DNA of 30,274 nucleotides from JANNPJ01 sp031400005 (lineage in GTDB: Bacteria; Actinomycetota; Actinomycetes; Actinomycetales; Kineosporiaceae). Each line of letters opens with the position of its first letter. The stretch's first letter is position 1. A program made the translations under genes and the position numbers. Below are positions 23,518 through 30,274 of the stretch, piece by piece. The stretch lies in assembly GCA_031400005.1 (NCBI GenBank), contig JANNPJ010000667.1, positions 1-30,274 of the forward strand, in the 5' to 3' direction. The notes under the pieces were generated by a model that searched no databases, was not told where the DNA came from, and saw nothing but the letters and a program-made list of their open reading frames with translations.

Positions 23518-24707
23518 CAGCCGCGCGCCAGCAACTGCTCGGCCGGACCGGCCATCGCGCGTGCCGTCTTCGCATCGTGGAACTCACCGATGGCCCGCAT
23601 CTGCCAGCTGCCGCTCGACTCTCGGCTGATCACCGACATGATCACACCGGTTCGAGGCTGAGAATCCGACAGATCGAATCGGACCAGTTCAGCCCCGCTG
23701 GTGTCGTCGACCAACCGGCAAAAGGCTCGGGAAATCTCGGTGAATTTGTGGCCGCGGAACGAGTTGATGGTGAAGACCAGGCTGCTGACCGCGGTGGGCA
23801 GCCGGGCCAGGTCAATGGCGATCTGCTCATCGTCGCCTTCACCCTCGCCGTCGAGGTTGTCTCCGGTATGCGTGAGGGCGCCACCGAATTCTGTCAGGTG
23901 CATGAACCAGGCGATGCCGAGCTGCTTGTGCTTCGCGTCGAAGGCGAGTACCGAGGCGTCCAGGTCGATGTTCTGGCCGACGCCAGGTGCTGGATCCCAG
24001 CCGAGTCCCATCCGGACCCTGGTCAGTGCGGGCGCTCCGGTCTTCACCAGGCTGACCCGCTCGTTCTTGCGCAGGTTGACTCGGCCTTTGTCCAGGTTGA
24101 CGACGGATTTCGGTGGCGGCGATACCCGAGCCGGAGCCTGGGTCGGCGTCTGGGTCGGGGCGCTCGCGGCGACCGGCGCGTCGTCCACCGTGATGCCGAA
24201 GTCGGTGGCCAGACCGGCCAGCCCCGAGGCATAGCCCTGCCCTACGGTGCGAAACTTCCATCCACCGGCGCGGCGGTAGAGCTCTCCGACAATGAAGGCC
24301 GTCTCGGTGTCGGCGTCTGTCATCGGGAACCGGGCGAGTTCGGTACCGGTCGCCGAGTCCATCAACCGAAGCTCGAGGTTGCGCACCGCTCCGAACGAAC
24401 CGCCGTCCGCCGAGCCGGCCAGTACAATCCGATGGACCCCCGGTTCGATCGCCGACAGATCCACCTCTACCGTATCTGTGGTGGACGGACCCACCTTCTG
24501 CTTGCCCGTTGCCCGCACGGTTCCGGAGGCGTGTCGAGGCTCGTTATAGAAAACCATGTCCGCGTCCGAGCGGACTCGTCCCGCTTCGGTCAGCAACAGC
24601 GCCAGGACATCGACGTCCGGTGTTCCCGGCCGAGTCTCCCAGGACAGCAGTACCCGCACGGACGCGGCTGTCACCGTGATGTTCGCGCCCTTACTCAGCA
24701 ACGTCAT
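23517..24707 (-). CDS. tandem TerD-TerD protein
   Basis: A 396-residue protein with two TerD domains joined by a Pro/Ala/Thr linker (about 176-203). Domain 1 (1-175) keeps the fold, with VDVLALLLTEAGRV and the closing GELYRRAGGWKFRTVGQGYASGLAGLATDFGI. It has lost the acidic loop: the matching region reads GKQKVGPSTTDTVEVD (68-83). Domain 2 (204-396) has VNLRKNERVSLVK, GLGWD, NIDLDASV and an intact HTGDNLDGEGEGDDE loop (280-294). The frame is open to 25064, but ATG 24707, preceded by AGGATCACC, matches the TerD start. It is convergent with the zinc-ribbon gene and divergent from the biosynthetic operon. The silent first domain may serve as a partner-binding platform, which is inference. Confidence 0.94.
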   Translation of the reverse strand: MTLLSKGANITVTAASVRVLLSWETRPGTPDVDVLALLLTEAGRVRSDADMVFYNEPRHASGTVRATGKQKVGPSTTDTVEVDLSAIEPGVHRIVLAGSADGGSFGAVRNLELRLMDSATGTELARFPMTDADTETAFIVGELYRRAGGWKFRTVGQGYASGLAGLATDFGITVDDAPVAASAPTQTPTQAPARVSPPPKSVVNLDKGRVNLRKNERVSLVKTGAPALTRVRMGLGWDPAPGVGQNIDLDASVLAFDAKHKQLGIAWFMHLTEFGGALTHTGDNLDGEGEGDDEQIAIDLARLPTAVSSLVFTINSFRGHKFTEISRAFCRLVDDTSGAELVRFDLSDSQPRTGVIMSVISRESSGSWQMRAIGEFHDAKTARAMAGPAEQLLARG

Positions 24708-24849
24708 AGTGGTGATCCTGCCAGTCCTTGCGCCATCCGCACGCCTGCTTCCCGACGTCGGTGGTGGTGGCTTCACCGCTCTCGTCGACCATGTCCGCCC
24801 GTCCAGCTGATCCAGGCTGGGGTCTCTCGTGAGTGAAGGAACCCAACTG

Positions 24850-26010
24850 ATGCGCCATTTCGACGGTTTGGAATCGTCAGAGCGGAATCGGCTGTTTCTC
24901 CATGAGCCGCAAAGCTTTGACCGGCTCAGCCCACCGGAGACGCTGGCCGTGGCCCTCGGTGCCACGCTGTATGTCCCAGCCATTCGCCCGAACCTGGCCC
25001 AAGACATCGAGAAAGCCAGCCGGCGGGGAGTGACAAGCATCGTCCTCTGCCTGGAAGACGCCATCTCGGACGACCGTGTGCTCGAGGCTGAACAGAACGT
25101 TATTTCTCAGTTGCAGGACTATGCGCTGACCGGCGCAGCCGCTCCGATGATCTTCATCCGGGTTCGGGCGCCCTACCAGATCCCGCTGATCGTCAAGGGT
25201 CTCGATGAATTCGTCACCGTTCTGTCGGGCTTCGTACTGCCAAAATTCACCGCGAACAACGGCCTTCCCTACCTCGATGAGGTACTCAGCGCCAGCCGCA
25301 GCAGCGGGCACCACCTGTATGTGATGCCCGTGGTGGAGTCGGAGGAGGTGATGTTCCACGAGACCCGATGGCCGGTGCTGCACGAGATCAAAGCCCTGCT
25401 GGACCAGCACCGGGCACACGTACTGGCGGTTCGGATCGGAGCCAGCGATCTGTGTTCCGTCTTCGGTGTGCGCCGATCTCGCGACCTGACCATCTACGAC
25501 GTCCATATGGTGGCTGGGGTGATCTCCGACATCGTCAACATCTTTGGCCGCGCCGGTGCCAATGGATTCGTCATCACCGGCCCGGTTTGGGAGTACTTCC
25601 ATTCCGGTGAACGCAGGCTGAAACCGCAGTTACGGGAGACGCCGTTCGTCGAGCAAGATGAGTCCGGATTACGGGCCCGGCTGATCGCCGACGACCTGGA
25701 CGGCTTGATCCGTGAGGTGATGCTCGATCAGGTGAATGGTTTGACCGGCAAGACGGTCATCCATCCCAGCCATGTCGCGGCCGTGCACGCGATGAGCGTG
25801 GTTACCGACGAGGAGTTCCGGGATGCGCAGGACATTCTTGGAATCGAGCTGGCCCAGGGCGGAGTGAACCGTTCGACCTATCGGAACAAAATGAATGAAG
25901 GGCGCCCGCATCGGGCCTGGGCGGAACGAGTCGCCCGTCGCGCCGAGATCTTCGGGGTCGCCCGGCCGGAGATCTCCTTCGCCGATCTGCTGAGTGCGAG
26001 CATCCGATGA
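24850..26010 (+). CDS. CitE/HpcH-like C-C bond lyase of the Ter biosynthetic module
   Basis: A 386-residue TIM-barrel enzyme of the HpcH/HpaI aldolase-citrate lyase beta superfamily, matching the C-C_Bond_Lyase family found with Ter genes. Visible active-site pieces are IVLCLEDAI (65-72, the acidic metal site), FIRVRAP (arginine), VLPKF (lysine) and YVMPVVESEEV (the second metal-binding glutamate), with GASDLCSVFGVRR and TVIHPSHVAAVHAM later. The frame is open from GTG 24829, but ATG 24850 has a GAAGGA site at the right distance. Its stop overlaps the next gene's start by four bases (ATGA), so the two are coupled. It probably splits or joins a sugar-acid-like substrate; the substrate is unknown. 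Confidence 0.88.
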   Translation: MRHFDGLESSERNRLFLHEPQSFDRLSPPETLAVALGATLYVPAIRPNLAQDIEKASRRGVTSIVLCLEDAISDDRVLEAEQNVISQLQDYALTGAAAPMIFIRVRAPYQIPLIVKGLDEFVTVLSGFVLPKFTANNGLPYLDEVLSASRSSGHHLYVMPVVESEEVMFHETRWPVLHEIKALLDQHRAHVLAVRIGASDLCSVFGVRRSRDLTIYDVHMVAGVISDIVNIFGRAGANGFVITGPVWEYFHSGERRLKPQLRETPFVEQDESGLRARLIADDLDGLIREVMLDQVNGLTGKTVIHPSHVAAVHAMSVVTDEEFRDAQDILGIELAQGGVNRSTYRNKMNEGRPHRAWAERVARRAEIFGVARPEISFADLLSASIR

Positions 26011-28757
26011 CGGCCACCGGTGACGTCACGACGGGGTGGGTCAAGGACCGCCTCGGGATCGACCTGTGGACGACGGACAGCCGCTTCGAGGTCGATCTCG
26101 CGCAGGTGGTGGGGCTGGCGGTGCGGCACAATCCTCGTCGGGCCCATCTGCTGGTCTCCACCCTGCTCGGAAAGCATGTGCCGACGGATCCGCGGCTGGT
26201 ACTGGGCGCCGGGCGGCTGCTCGGCCTGCTGGTAGCCCAAACCCTTTCCGTGACCGAGGCGTTTAGTGCGCCGGAGGTCCGGGACATCTCGCGCTGGCTG
26301 GTTGCAGCGCTGGACGGTGATGCCAGTGCCGCCGTCCATTTGTTGGCGGTCACTGGTCGACCGGTCGAGGTTTTTGATTGGGATTCGGCGTCCAGCCCGG
26401 TCGTGCTCGGTTACGCCGAGACCGCGACGGCATTGGGGCATGCGGTCGCCGAAGTCCTCGGTTCCCCCTACCTGCACTCGACCCGGCGGACCGTTCCGGG
26501 TGTCCTCCCGGTCGGTGGTTTCGAGGAAGAGCATTCGCACGCCACCAGCCACCTGCTGCTCGCCGAGGACCCGGACCTGTTCACCGGCCAGGGTCCGTTG
26601 GTGCTGGTGGACGACGAGATGTCGACCGGCAACACCGTGCTGAACACCATCGAAGCCTTGCACGCCGACCACCCGCGGCAGCGCTACGTTGTGGCCACCT
26701 TGATCGATCTCCGGTCGGTCGCCGATCGGGAGCGCACGGAACAGTTCGCTGCCCGAATTGGTGCCCGGATCGAGATTGTCGCCCTGGTCACCGGCCAGGC
26801 GGCGCTTCCGGCCGGGCTCGCGGAGAGCTCGGCGCTGCTGGTTTCCGATCTGCTGACGGAGCGATCGGTGATCCCGGTGCAACCGGCTGCGCTCGGGAAA
26901 GTGTCGCCGCTGCCGGTGGACTGGCCGATCGGGATGATCGAGGGTGGGCGGCACGGATTTACTAGCGCTGATGAAAAAACCTTCGCCACAGTGGTTTCTG
27001 GCTGTGCTACCCGAATCTCTACGGAGATCGAGGGAAACCGTGTGCTGGTGCTTGGTTTTGAGGAGTTGATGTACGCCCCGCTGCGGATCGCCGTCGAGTT
27101 GGCCGGTCGGCTGGGAACGGGGACGACGCTGCGATACTCCACCACGACTCGCTCTCCCGTGCTCGCGGTTGACCACCCGGCGTACCCGATCCGGACCAAG
27201 CTTTCCTTCCGGGCCTTCGACGAAGCACTCGGCGAGGCCTTCAACGGAGACCCGGCGGACGTCCGGTACGTCTACAACGCCGCTGCCGGAATCGATCCAG
27301 GACGGCGATTTGACGACGTCGTCCTGATCGTCGACAGTCCGGCGGACACCGGGGCCTTGCATGCGCCGGACGGTCTGCCGGCCCAGCTTGCCGCCCACTG
27401 CGACCGGGTGCACCTCGTCGTACTGCCCGCGTACCAGCCGGATTCGTCCGCTGCCAGCCCGAAAGTCAACCCCCGCCCCAAGCCTTCGAAACTACCTGAG
27501 CCACTACACGGGCCGGCATTCGGGAGTTACTCACCCGATGAGGTGTCCTGGCTGCTCACCGATCTGTCCACGGTGGCCTTGGAAGCGCCGACGCACGAGC
27601 GCGAGGAGTTGGTCCAGTCCGGTGGGCACTACGCCGAATCGTTGCCGGAGGAGTACCAACCGGGGACGGAGTACCAGGATCTCTTCGAGGCGGCCCTGGA
27701 ACGCTCGGCTTCTCGAGTGGCCCACGCCGTCGGCATCGTCACCGAACGCGTGCTCGCTGCCCGGGGGGCCGACGCCGTACTGGTCTCGCTGGCTCGAGCC
27801 GGTACCCCGGTCGGAATCCTGATCCGTCGCTGGGCCAAGTATGCGCATGGGCTGGAGTTGCCGCACTACACCGCCAGCATCATTCGAGGGCGCGGGATCG
27901 ACACCGTGGCGTTGCGGTATCTGGCCACCCATCACGATCCGGCAGCCGTGATGTTTGTCGATGGCTGGACTGGCAAGGGAGCGATTACCCGTGAGCTGGC
28001 CGAGGCGTTGAGCGTCATCGACGGCGCAGATTCACTCACCCGATTCCAGCCGGATCTGGCCGTACTGGCCGATCCCGGCGGGTGTGTTCAGATCTTCGGC
28101 ACCCGGGACGATTTTCTGATTCCCTCCGCCTGCCTGAACTCGACCGTGTCCGGATTGGTCTCCCGAACCGTTCTGAACCGTAAATGGATTGGGGACAACG
28201 ATTTTCATGGTGGAAAGTACTATCGTGAGCTGGCCCCGGCGGACGTCTCCGACCGCTTTCTGGCCGCCGTCACGGCAGCGTTCCCGGCGGTCCGAGATCA
28301 GGTTGCCCGAGAATGGCCGATACTGCGCTCGCCGGAGCGCGCACCGACCTGGGTCGGCTGGGCGGCAGTCGAGCAGATCAGCAAAGAATTCGGGATTGAC
28401 GACGTGAACCTGGTCAAGCCCGGTGTCGGCGAGACCACCCGGGTGCTGCTGCGCAGGGTGCCCTGGAAGATCCTGGTCCGGACCGATGCGGCCGCCGAAC
28501 TCAGGCACGTGCGCTGGCTCGCGGAGCGGCGCGGCGTCGAGATCGTGGAGGTGGATCAGCTGCCCTACAGCTGTGTCGGGTTGATCCATCCGCGGTACAC
28601 CCGGGGTGCCACCGGAGTGGACGGCCGATCCGCCCGTCCACTCGCCGACACCGATCTCGATCCGAGCGCAGGCCTCGATCTGAGCGCAGGCCTCGATCTG
28701 AGCGCAGGTCGAGAGTCGGATTCGGGAACTCAGGCGATGCCGGGGACCGTTAGATGA
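26007..28757 (+). CDS. fused PRTase-TRSP / StiP-PELOTA protein
   Basis: A 916-residue fusion of two enzymes that are usually separate adjacent genes. The N-half (1-475) is a type-I phosphoribosyltransferase (PRTase_2) with PRPP motif VLVDDEMSTGNT (199-210), followed by the TRSP domain carrying its namesake at 381-384. A Ser/Pro/Lys linker (about 478-500) leads to the C-half, the StiP/PRTase_1 family: GSYSPDEVSWLLTDLS (506-521), VLVSLARAGTPVG (591-603), FVDGWTGKGAI (650-660) and IPSACLNSTVSGLVSRT (705-721, Cys709). A PELOTA-like RNA-binding domain (about 795-865) and a repetitive tail end it. The family is predicted to build a nucleoside-like molecule; the RefSeq name cysteine protease StiP conflicts with that fold prediction. 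ATGA overlaps link it to both neighbours. Confidence 0.88.
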   Translation: MTATGDVTTGWVKDRLGIDLWTTDSRFEVDLAQVVGLAVRHNPRRAHLLVSTLLGKHVPTDPRLVLGAGRLLGLLVAQTLSVTEAFSAPEVRDISRWLVAALDGDASAAVHLLAVTGRPVEVFDWDSASSPVVLGYAETATALGHAVAEVLGSPYLHSTRRTVPGVLPVGGFEEEHSHATSHLLLAEDPDLFTGQGPLVLVDDEMSTGNTVLNTIEALHADHPRQRYVVATLIDLRSVADRERTEQFAARIGARIEIVALVTGQAALPAGLAESSALLVSDLLTERSVIPVQPAALGKVSPLPVDWPIGMIEGGRHGFTSADEKTFATVVSGCATRISTEIEGNRVLVLGFEELMYAPLRIAVELAGRLGTGTTLRYSTTTRSPVLAVDHPAYPIRTKLSFRAFDEALGEAFNGDPADVRYVYNAAAGIDPGRRFDDVVLIVDSPADTGALHAPDGLPAQLAAHCDRVHLVVLPAYQPDSSAASPKVNPRPKPSKLPEPLHGPAFGSYSPDEVSWLLTDLSTVALEAPTHEREELVQSGGHYAESLPEEYQPGTEYQDLFEAALERSASRVAHAVGIVTERVLAARGADAVLVSLARAGTPVGILIRRWAKYAHGLELPHYTASIIRGRGIDTVALRYLATHHDPAAVMFVDGWTGKGAITRELAEALSVIDGADSLTRFQPDLAVLADPGGCVQIFGTRDDFLIPSACLNSTVSGLVSRTVLNRKWIGDNDFHGGKYYRELAPADVSDRFLAAVTAAFPAVRDQVAREWPILRSPERAPTWVGWAAVEQISKEFGIDDVNLVKPGVGETTRVLLRRVPWKILVRTDAAAELRHVRWLAERRGVEIVEVDQLPYSCVGLIHPRYTRGATGVDGRSARPLADTDLDPSAGLDLSAGLDLSAGRESDSGTQAMPGTVR
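28656..28709 (+). repeat. three-copy 18-bp tandem repeat in the fusion gene tail
   Basis: ctcgatccgagcgcaggc (28656-28673) is followed by two copies differing by one or two bases (28674-28691, 28692-28709). It encodes LDPSAG-LDLSAG-LDLSAG near the C-terminus, outside any recognised domain. Confidence 0.9.
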
Positions 28758-29656
28758 TCGTGGAGCCGGACAGGGGTGCGAAAACCCTGGTGATGGCGAG
28801 CGATCTCGACCGGACCCTGATCTACTCGCTGGCGGCCTGCCGCCTCGGTGGGTTGCCGTTGCCTGAGGTCAATTGTGTCGAGTTTCTTGATGGCGAACCG
28901 CTTTCGTTTCTGACCAGGGCGGCAGGGCGAGACTTGGCGGCGCTGAGCGAGGAGGTGGTGTTCGTTCCCACCACCACCCGGACCGTCGCTCAGCTGGCCC
29001 GGGTCATGCTGCCGGGGCGCCCGGCCCGGTATGCGGTTGCGGCCAATGGCGGGCACATCGTCGTCGACGGCGTCCCGGACCCGGCCTGGTCGCAAGCCGT
29101 CGCCCGGACGTTGGCCGGCAGCGCCGCCCCGATCGACGAGGTGTGGCAATGGCTGGTCCGTGCCTGCGAGCCGGCCTGGACGCGGAAGTTGCGCCAGGCC
29201 GATGACCTCTTCTGCTACGCGGTGATCGAGCGGGAGGCGATGCCGTCGGTGTTCCTCGACGAGGTGAGTACCTGGTGCCTCGATCGAGGCTGGCATACCT
29301 CATTGCAGGGTCGGAAACTGTATTTTGTCCCGGCGATGCTGACCAAGAGCGCGGCGGTGAAGGAAGTGTGCCGACGGGTGGGAGCGACGGGGTATGCGGC
29401 GGCGGGCGATTCCCTGCTGGATGCCGAACTGCTCGCCGCTGCCGTCACCGGGATCCGGCCCGCGCACGGCGAACTCGCCGATCTCGGCTGGACGGCTGGG
29501 CATGTCGCCATCACCACTGTGGCCGGAGTGATGGCGGGCGAGGAGATCGCCGCCTGGCTCCGGCAGGTGGCGAGCGGGCAGGGGATTCGGCTGCCGATGG
29601 CCGAAGAATCGAGCATCGAAGGTTCAATGATTGATCAGCTTCCCGTGACAGGGTAG
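28754..29656 (+). CDS. HAD-superfamily hydrolase of the Ter biosynthetic module
   Basis: A 300-residue HAD phosphatase. Motif I is ASDLDRTL with nucleophile Asp17 and acid/base Asp19. Motif II is the Thr in VFVPTTTRT. A large cap (about 90-190) follows. Motif III is a Lys in MLTKSAAVKEV, and motif IV is GDSLLDAELL. The type resembles Cof-like or sucrose-phosphate-phosphatase-like members (TTTRT then YAVAANGG). The start overlaps the PRTase fusion stop (ATGA), so it is translated from the same message and probably removes a phosphate from the phosphoribosyl product made upstream. That product is not identified, and the phosphatase role is inferred from family and operon. Confidence 0.9.
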   Translation: MIVEPDRGAKTLVMASDLDRTLIYSLAACRLGGLPLPEVNCVEFLDGEPLSFLTRAAGRDLAALSEEVVFVPTTTRTVAQLARVMLPGRPARYAVAANGGHIVVDGVPDPAWSQAVARTLAGSAAPIDEVWQWLVRACEPAWTRKLRQADDLFCYAVIEREAMPSVFLDEVSTWCLDRGWHTSLQGRKLYFVPAMLTKSAAVKEVCRRVGATGYAAAGDSLLDAELLAAAVTGIRPAHGELADLGWTAGHVAITTVAGVMAGEEIAAWLRQVASGQGIRLPMAEESSIEGSMIDQLPVTG

Positions 29657-29717
29657 GAACAGCAAGCTCGGCGAATCATCCGATACCGCTGAAACTTTAC
29701 TCAGGAGGAACGCCGTC

Positions 29718-29933
29718 ATGGCATTGTGGGACCAGCTCAAGCAGCGCAGCCAGGACATGAACGCCCAGCTCAAGACCCAGGCCTCGAAGTTCAAGAACAA
29801 GGACTTCGCCAACGCCTCGATGGCGATGTGCGCTCTGCTCGCCGCCGCGGACGGGAAGATCGACCCGGACGAGCGCCGGAAGGTCGCGGCCCTGATCGGT
29901 AATAATATTTTACTACCACATAACGTCTTTTGA
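29718..29933 (+). pseudogene. terB: terB, truncated at an abrupt sequence junction
   Basis: The first 61 residues (MALWDQLKQRSQDMNAQLKT to KVAALIG) match the start of actinobacterial TerB, including the helix DASMAMCALLAAADGKIDPDERRKV. TerB has about 150 residues and binds metal at acidic helices, partnering TerC at the membrane. The ATG has a CAGGAGG site. After residue 61 (about 29900) the DNA becomes AT-rich, and ten unrelated residues lead to a stop at 29931-29933. The gene is therefore cut, by assembly chimera or a real insertion, and cannot make normal TerB as shown. Confidence 0.85.
29895..29906. other. junction between high-GC and AT-rich DNA
   Basis: Base composition changes sharply at about 29900-29901, from codons of a GC-rich actinobacterial gene (ctgatcggt) to taataatattttacta. 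There is no insertion-sequence end, inverted repeat or att-like core at the break. The short match ggtaataa could be shared by both sides. The pattern fits a chimeric contig better than a natural insertion. Confidence 0.75.
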
Positions 29934-29964
29934 GCGTAGAGAAAAAAATAGAAAAGGAGAATTT

Positions 29965-30274
29965 ATGACGAGCAGCCATTTTGAGACCGCTACACTTGCT
30001 GGAGGATGTTTCTGGTGCCTTGAAGCCGTATTCGATGAAGTGAAAGGCGTTACATCCGTTGAATCAGGGTATTCAAACGGACATGTAGTCAACCCCACCT
30101 ATCGCGCAGTCTGCGGCGGAGATACAGGTCATGCGGAAGTGACCCAGATCAAGTTTGACCCGTCGATTGTCTCATTCCGTGACCTATTGAATGTCTTCTT
30201 CGCCATCCATGATCCTACTACAATGAATCGTCAAGGTGCGGATGTTGGCACACAATATCGTTCCGCCATCTTCT
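29965..30274 (+). CDS. msrA: peptide-methionine (S)-S-oxide reductase, partial
   Basis: The first 103 codons of MsrA, running off the right edge. The protein begins MTSSHFETATLAGGCFWCLEA, with catalytic Cys15 in the GCFWC motif. TGHAEVTQIKFDP and the HDPTTMNRQGADVGTQYRSAIF signature follow, all in the normal MsrA order. It reduces methionine-S-sulfoxide in damaged proteins. A clear AAGGAG ribosome site precedes ATG in an A-rich leader. Codon choice (many A/T third positions) differs strongly from every other gene in the window, so it comes from another genome, probably a proteobacterium or other moderate-GC bacterium. I cannot name the source. Confidence 0.93.
   Translation, partial: MTSSHFETATLAGGCFWCLEAVFDEVKGVTSVESGYSNGHVVNPTYRAVCGGDTGHAEVTQIKFDPSIVSFRDLLNVFFAIHDPTTMNRQGADVGTQYRSAIF

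Noticed and set aside
23448..24836. Long plus-strand open frame (462 codons) beginning with Met-Asn-Gly repeats
   Set aside because: It lies antisense to the TerD-TerD gene, whose protein matches a known family over its full length. Such mirror frames are common in GC-rich DNA. Only its repeat-containing first codons are reported, as a repeat.
25878..27413. 511-codon minus-strand open frame
   Set aside because: It is antisense to the PRTase fusion gene, which carries clear PRPP and TRSP motifs. The frame has no domain features.
1..30274. CRISPR arrays, tRNA or rRNA genes, and insertion sequences
   Set aside because: I looked for spaced direct repeats, tRNA-like cloverleaf ends and transposase motifs and saw none. 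The tandem repeats present have no spacers.

Overview
The window is high-GC, densely packed DNA with many GTG starts, purine-rich ribosome sites and ATGA overlaps. It looks like an actinobacterial chromosome; I cannot name the genus. The last ~375 bases (from about 29,900) are abruptly AT-richer and carry the start of an msrA gene that breaks into terB. I read that end as a probable assembly chimera, with a recent insertion as the alternative.

The first 14 kb is ordinary chromosome. In order: a 3' gene fragment, a Mug-type uracil/thymine DNA glycosylase (-), an S33-type alpha/beta hydrolase (+), a patatin-like lipase (-), a conserved-looking small membrane protein (+), a DrrAB-like ABC-2 exporter pair (-), a YciI-like protein (+), an FMN-binding split-barrel protein (+), a GlcD/D-lactate-dehydrogenase-type flavoenzyme (+), an Ogt/MGMT alkyl-DNA methyltransferase (-), a membrane-anchored solute-binding/VWA protein (-), a solitary CrtY-type lycopene cyclase (+) and adenylosuccinate lyase purB (-).

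From 14.3 kb to 29.9 kb the window is a large Ter (tellurite-resistance-type) stress locus. It opens with terD, preceded by a sequence matching the SigR/SigH ECF promoter pattern, then a TerC/DUF475 membrane protein, a TerA-like protein and a second TerD. These are followed on the same strand by a chaperone set: a GrpE-like protein, a divergent Hsp70 and a 1053-residue protein with two zinc ribbons and fibronectin-III-like repeats. Convergent to it is a protein with two TerD domains, of which only the C-terminal one keeps the canonical acidic metal-binding loop.

Divergent from that gene is a tightly coupled operon: a CitE/HpcH-like C-C bond lyase, a 916-residue fusion of two phosphoribosyltransferase-like halves (PRTase-TRSP + StiP/PRTase_1-PELOTA) and a HAD phosphatase, then terB. 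This matches the Ter-linked biosynthetic module that Anantharaman, Iyer and Aravind predicted to make a nucleoside-like metabolite. The usual ATP-grasp partner is not in the window, and terB is cut at the chimera-like junction, so the locus is incomplete here. The most notable points are the single-chain fusion, the chaperone set built into the Ter locus, and the junction.
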